64,000 nucleotides of DNA, taken from NCBI GenBank assembly GCA_965223725.1, contig CBDCXE010000005.1, forward strand, positions 310,001-374,000, given 5' to 3'. Origin of the DNA: CBDCXE01 sp965223725 [NCBI: Nitrospinota bacterium]. GTDB lineage: Bacteria; Nitrospinota_A; UBA7883. This document shows, piece by piece, positions 62,448 to 64,000 of the stretch. Position 1 is the first letter of the stretch. The number at the start of each line of letters is the position of its first letter. Position numbers and translations under genes: made by a program. A model generated the notes under the pieces. The model searched no databases. It saw only the letters and a program-made list of their open reading frames with translations, and had not been told where the DNA came from.

Positions 62448-64000
62448 TTACGGGGTTGAATCTTGCGATTGACGATCCTGGTGCCATTTGACGTATAGCT
62501 TGTCGAAATATTTCGGGTCGTCGATCATCTCTTCGGTGATGGTGAAACTGTCCTGAATATCCATATAGTTGAGCGCCGACGCCTTGGACAACAGCCTGGT
62601 CAGCGCCGTGGAGACCTGGATCGATCTCTCCTTGGCGAAGTTAATGATTTTGTTCTCCACATTCTCTGGTATCAGAAGATCGATGCCATGATCGCTTTTG
62701 AACTTCTCGGTAAAATCAGCGAAGGGAGAGCGCTCCAGGATGGCCAACACCGCGTCATGGGGCGCCTTGCAGACTTCCTGGGTGATCTCCATAGTCTTGA
62801 AGTTGCGGCCCGGCAGCTCGAACTGGAATTCCGTCAGCAGGTTTTCGAAAACCGAGATCAACGCCCGGGCGCCTGTCTTTTTATTTTCCGCCTGCTCCGC
62901 CACCCAATCGATGGCGTCATCAGTGAAGGTCAGCTCCACGTCGAACAGGGAAAACTCGAATTTGTACTGCTCCAAAATCGAGTCCTCGGTTTCGGTCATG
63001 ATCCGTATCAGGTCGTTTTTGGAAAGATGGTTCACATATGTCCGCACCGGCGCCCTTCCCACCAGCTCCGGGATCAGCCCGAAATGGATATAGTCGTCGG
63101 AGTTGGCGTTGCGATAATAGTTTTCGTTCGGTTCTGCGGTTTTGGCGCTGGTGACAAAGCCGGTGATGGTGATAGAGCCGTCCTCCTTGAACCGGCCCGC
63201 GCCCTTCTCCAGCCGCTTCTTGACCAGTTCCTCCAACCCCTCGGTCTGACGCTGGAACGAGCCGCCCAGGACAAACAGGATGTTTTCGGTCGATATGGAG
63301 CTCAAGCGTTTACCTTGCCCGCCGGCGGGTCCGCCAAACCCCAAACCCCTCTGCTGGTCCATGATATCTTGTATCTGCGCCGACGGGCTGTTGTGGTCTT
63401 CGATGGAGATCTGCTTCCGCTCTATCAGTTTCAGCACCGCCCGCTGGAACCCCTCGCGGGAGATGTCGTGGCCGATGACCTTGCCATCCTTCGCCTTCTT
63501 GTCGATTTCGTCGATGAAAATCAGGCCGCCGTTAGTCTCCAGAAACCGCGCCTTGTCCGCCTTGGTTTCACCCGGCGCGATCTGGATCAGCTCGCGTATC
63601 ATATCGTCCGCGCTTTTGCCCACATAGCCAGCCTCTGTATAATCGGTGGCGTCGATGACCAGTGTCGGCACCTCCAGCAGGTCGCCCAGTATCTCCGCGC
63701 AGTATGTCTTGCCCGACCCGGAAGGGCCAGATATCAGGGTGTTTTTCTTGCGAAACCGCTTGACCCGTGAAGCGTCGGCCACCCCTTCGCGCAGAGCTTT
63801 CACCACAGAGAAGTGGTAGGCCGCCGCGATGGAGAGCCGTTTTTTATAATCCTCCTGCCCGATGACATATTTGTCAAGATGGGCCTTTATTTCAGACGGT
63901 GTGTGCAGATTGATATCCGGCATCGGCCCGCTGTCCGGCGCGCCCAACGCCGCCCTTAATGTTTCGTCAAAAGCGGAGTCGGAGGTCTGCTTGGCGTTCA
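62448..64000 (-). CDS. ClpX-like AAA+ unfoldase, 5' end beyond window
   Basis: At least 517 codons; the frame is open to the window edge, and a TTG at 63947 gives 499 aa but need not be the start. The core is ClpX-type: SGPSGSGKTYCAE (Walker A), DATDYTEAGYVGKSADDM, GGLIFIDEIDKKA (Walker B), LIPELVGRAPV (sensor/arginine finger) and KKTGARALISVFE (sensor 2). No Cys4 zinc domain is seen in the visible N-terminus, and a C-terminal extension of about 90 residues (ending DRQSQDSTP) follows the core. It may be a ClpX paralogue rather than the housekeeping enzyme. No clpP or lon is visible. Confidence 0.85.
   Translation of the reverse strand, partial: NAKQTSDSAFDETLRAALGAPDSGPMPDINLHTPSEIKAHLDKYVIGQEDYKKRLSIAAAYHFSVVKALREGVADASRVKRFRKKNTLISGPSGSGKTYCAEILGDLLEVPTLVIDATDYTEAGYVGKSADDMIRELIQIAPGETKADKARFLETNGGLIFIDEIDKKAKDGKVIGHDISREGFQRAVLKLIERKQISIEDHNSPSAQIQDIMDQQRGLGFGGPAGGQGKRLSSISTENILFVLGGSFQRQTEGLEELVKKRLEKGAGRFKEDGSITITGFVTSAKTAEPNENYYRNANSDDYIHFGLIPELVGRAPVRTYVNHLSKNDLIRIMTETEDSILEQYKFEFSLFDVELTFTDDAIDWVAEQAENKKTGARALISVFENLLTEFQFELPGRNFKTMEITQEVCKAPHDAVLAILERSPFADFTEKFKSDHGIDLLIPENVENKIINFAKERSIQVSTALTRLLSKASALNYMDIQDSFTITEEMIDDPKYFDKLYVKWHQDRQSQDSTP

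Noticed and set aside
62688-63770. Plus-strand frame of 360 codons opposite the ClpX-like gene
   Set aside because: It is antisense to clear AAA+ motifs; the sequence is low-complexity and unlike any family.

Overview
The window is a bacterial chromosome segment. The organism looks like a diderm: there is a 437-aa outer-membrane barrel protein, secreted fibre-like proteins and a beta-helix/FG-GAP surface protein. Gene content (lysA-dapF-dapA-dapB, citramalate synthase, ApgM-like enzyme beside hom and lysC, bacillithiol genes bshC/bshB1, NfnAB-type oxidoreductase, a chlorite-dismutase/HemQ family protein) fits a deep-branching Nitrospinota- or Deltaproteobacteria-like lineage. That placement is an inference, because no rRNA is present.

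Layout. 1-4 kb: a secreted S74-chaperone fibre protein (minus), ATP-dependent PEP carboxykinase and tRNA-Leu(CAA). 4-9 kb: a hybrid sensor kinase, a small gene, fabI and a bacterial MfnB (DUF556) homologue. 8.9-25.9 kb: an almost unbroken minus-strand run, transcribed lysA-dapF-dapA-dapB, then alaC-hom-apgM-lysC-cimA-ubiE-(HtrA-like)-glnD-ktrB-ktrA, with overlaps or gaps of a few bases at most joints. It covers lysine, threonine and isoleucine precursors, quinone methylation, nitrogen signalling and K+ uptake. 26.2-34.4 kb: an accessory island made of a complete IS3-family element, a small phage-derived cassette (terminase small and large subunits, two unknown genes, a structured non-coding stretch, an RHH protein, a small membrane protein, and a large serine recombinase ending in a membrane segment) and a second S74 fibre gene, frameshifted and paralogous to the one at the left edge.

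34.6-40.5 kb: leuA-accD-folC (plus) converges on mtnP-hemL (minus). 40.7-44.3 kb: surface proteins (beta-helix plus six 50-residue FG-GAP repeats; an outer-membrane barrel). 44.4-47.5 kb: a gap-pgk-tpiA glycolytic operon. 47.5-50.4 kb: a minus-strand group of GT2 glycosyltransferase, bshB1 and bshC. 50.6-54.4 kb: lpdA converging on nfnA-nfnB. 54.6-58.6 kb: a membrane diguanylate cyclase, a FlgO-like protein and a YbjT-type SDR pseudogene with three +1 frameshifts. 58.8-61.6 kb: copA-csoR copper efflux and sensing. 61.6-64 kb: a chlorite-dismutase/HemQ family protein with a His/Gly-rich leader and a ClpX-like AAA+ unfoldase cut by the window edge.

The most unusual items are the membrane-tailed serine recombinase operon with its neighbouring multi-hairpin RNA candidate and orphan terminase, the MfnB homologue beside fabI, the HtrA-like protein lacking its catalytic Asp, and the paired S74 fibre paralogues. 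Coordinates and motifs come from direct reading; no database search was run.
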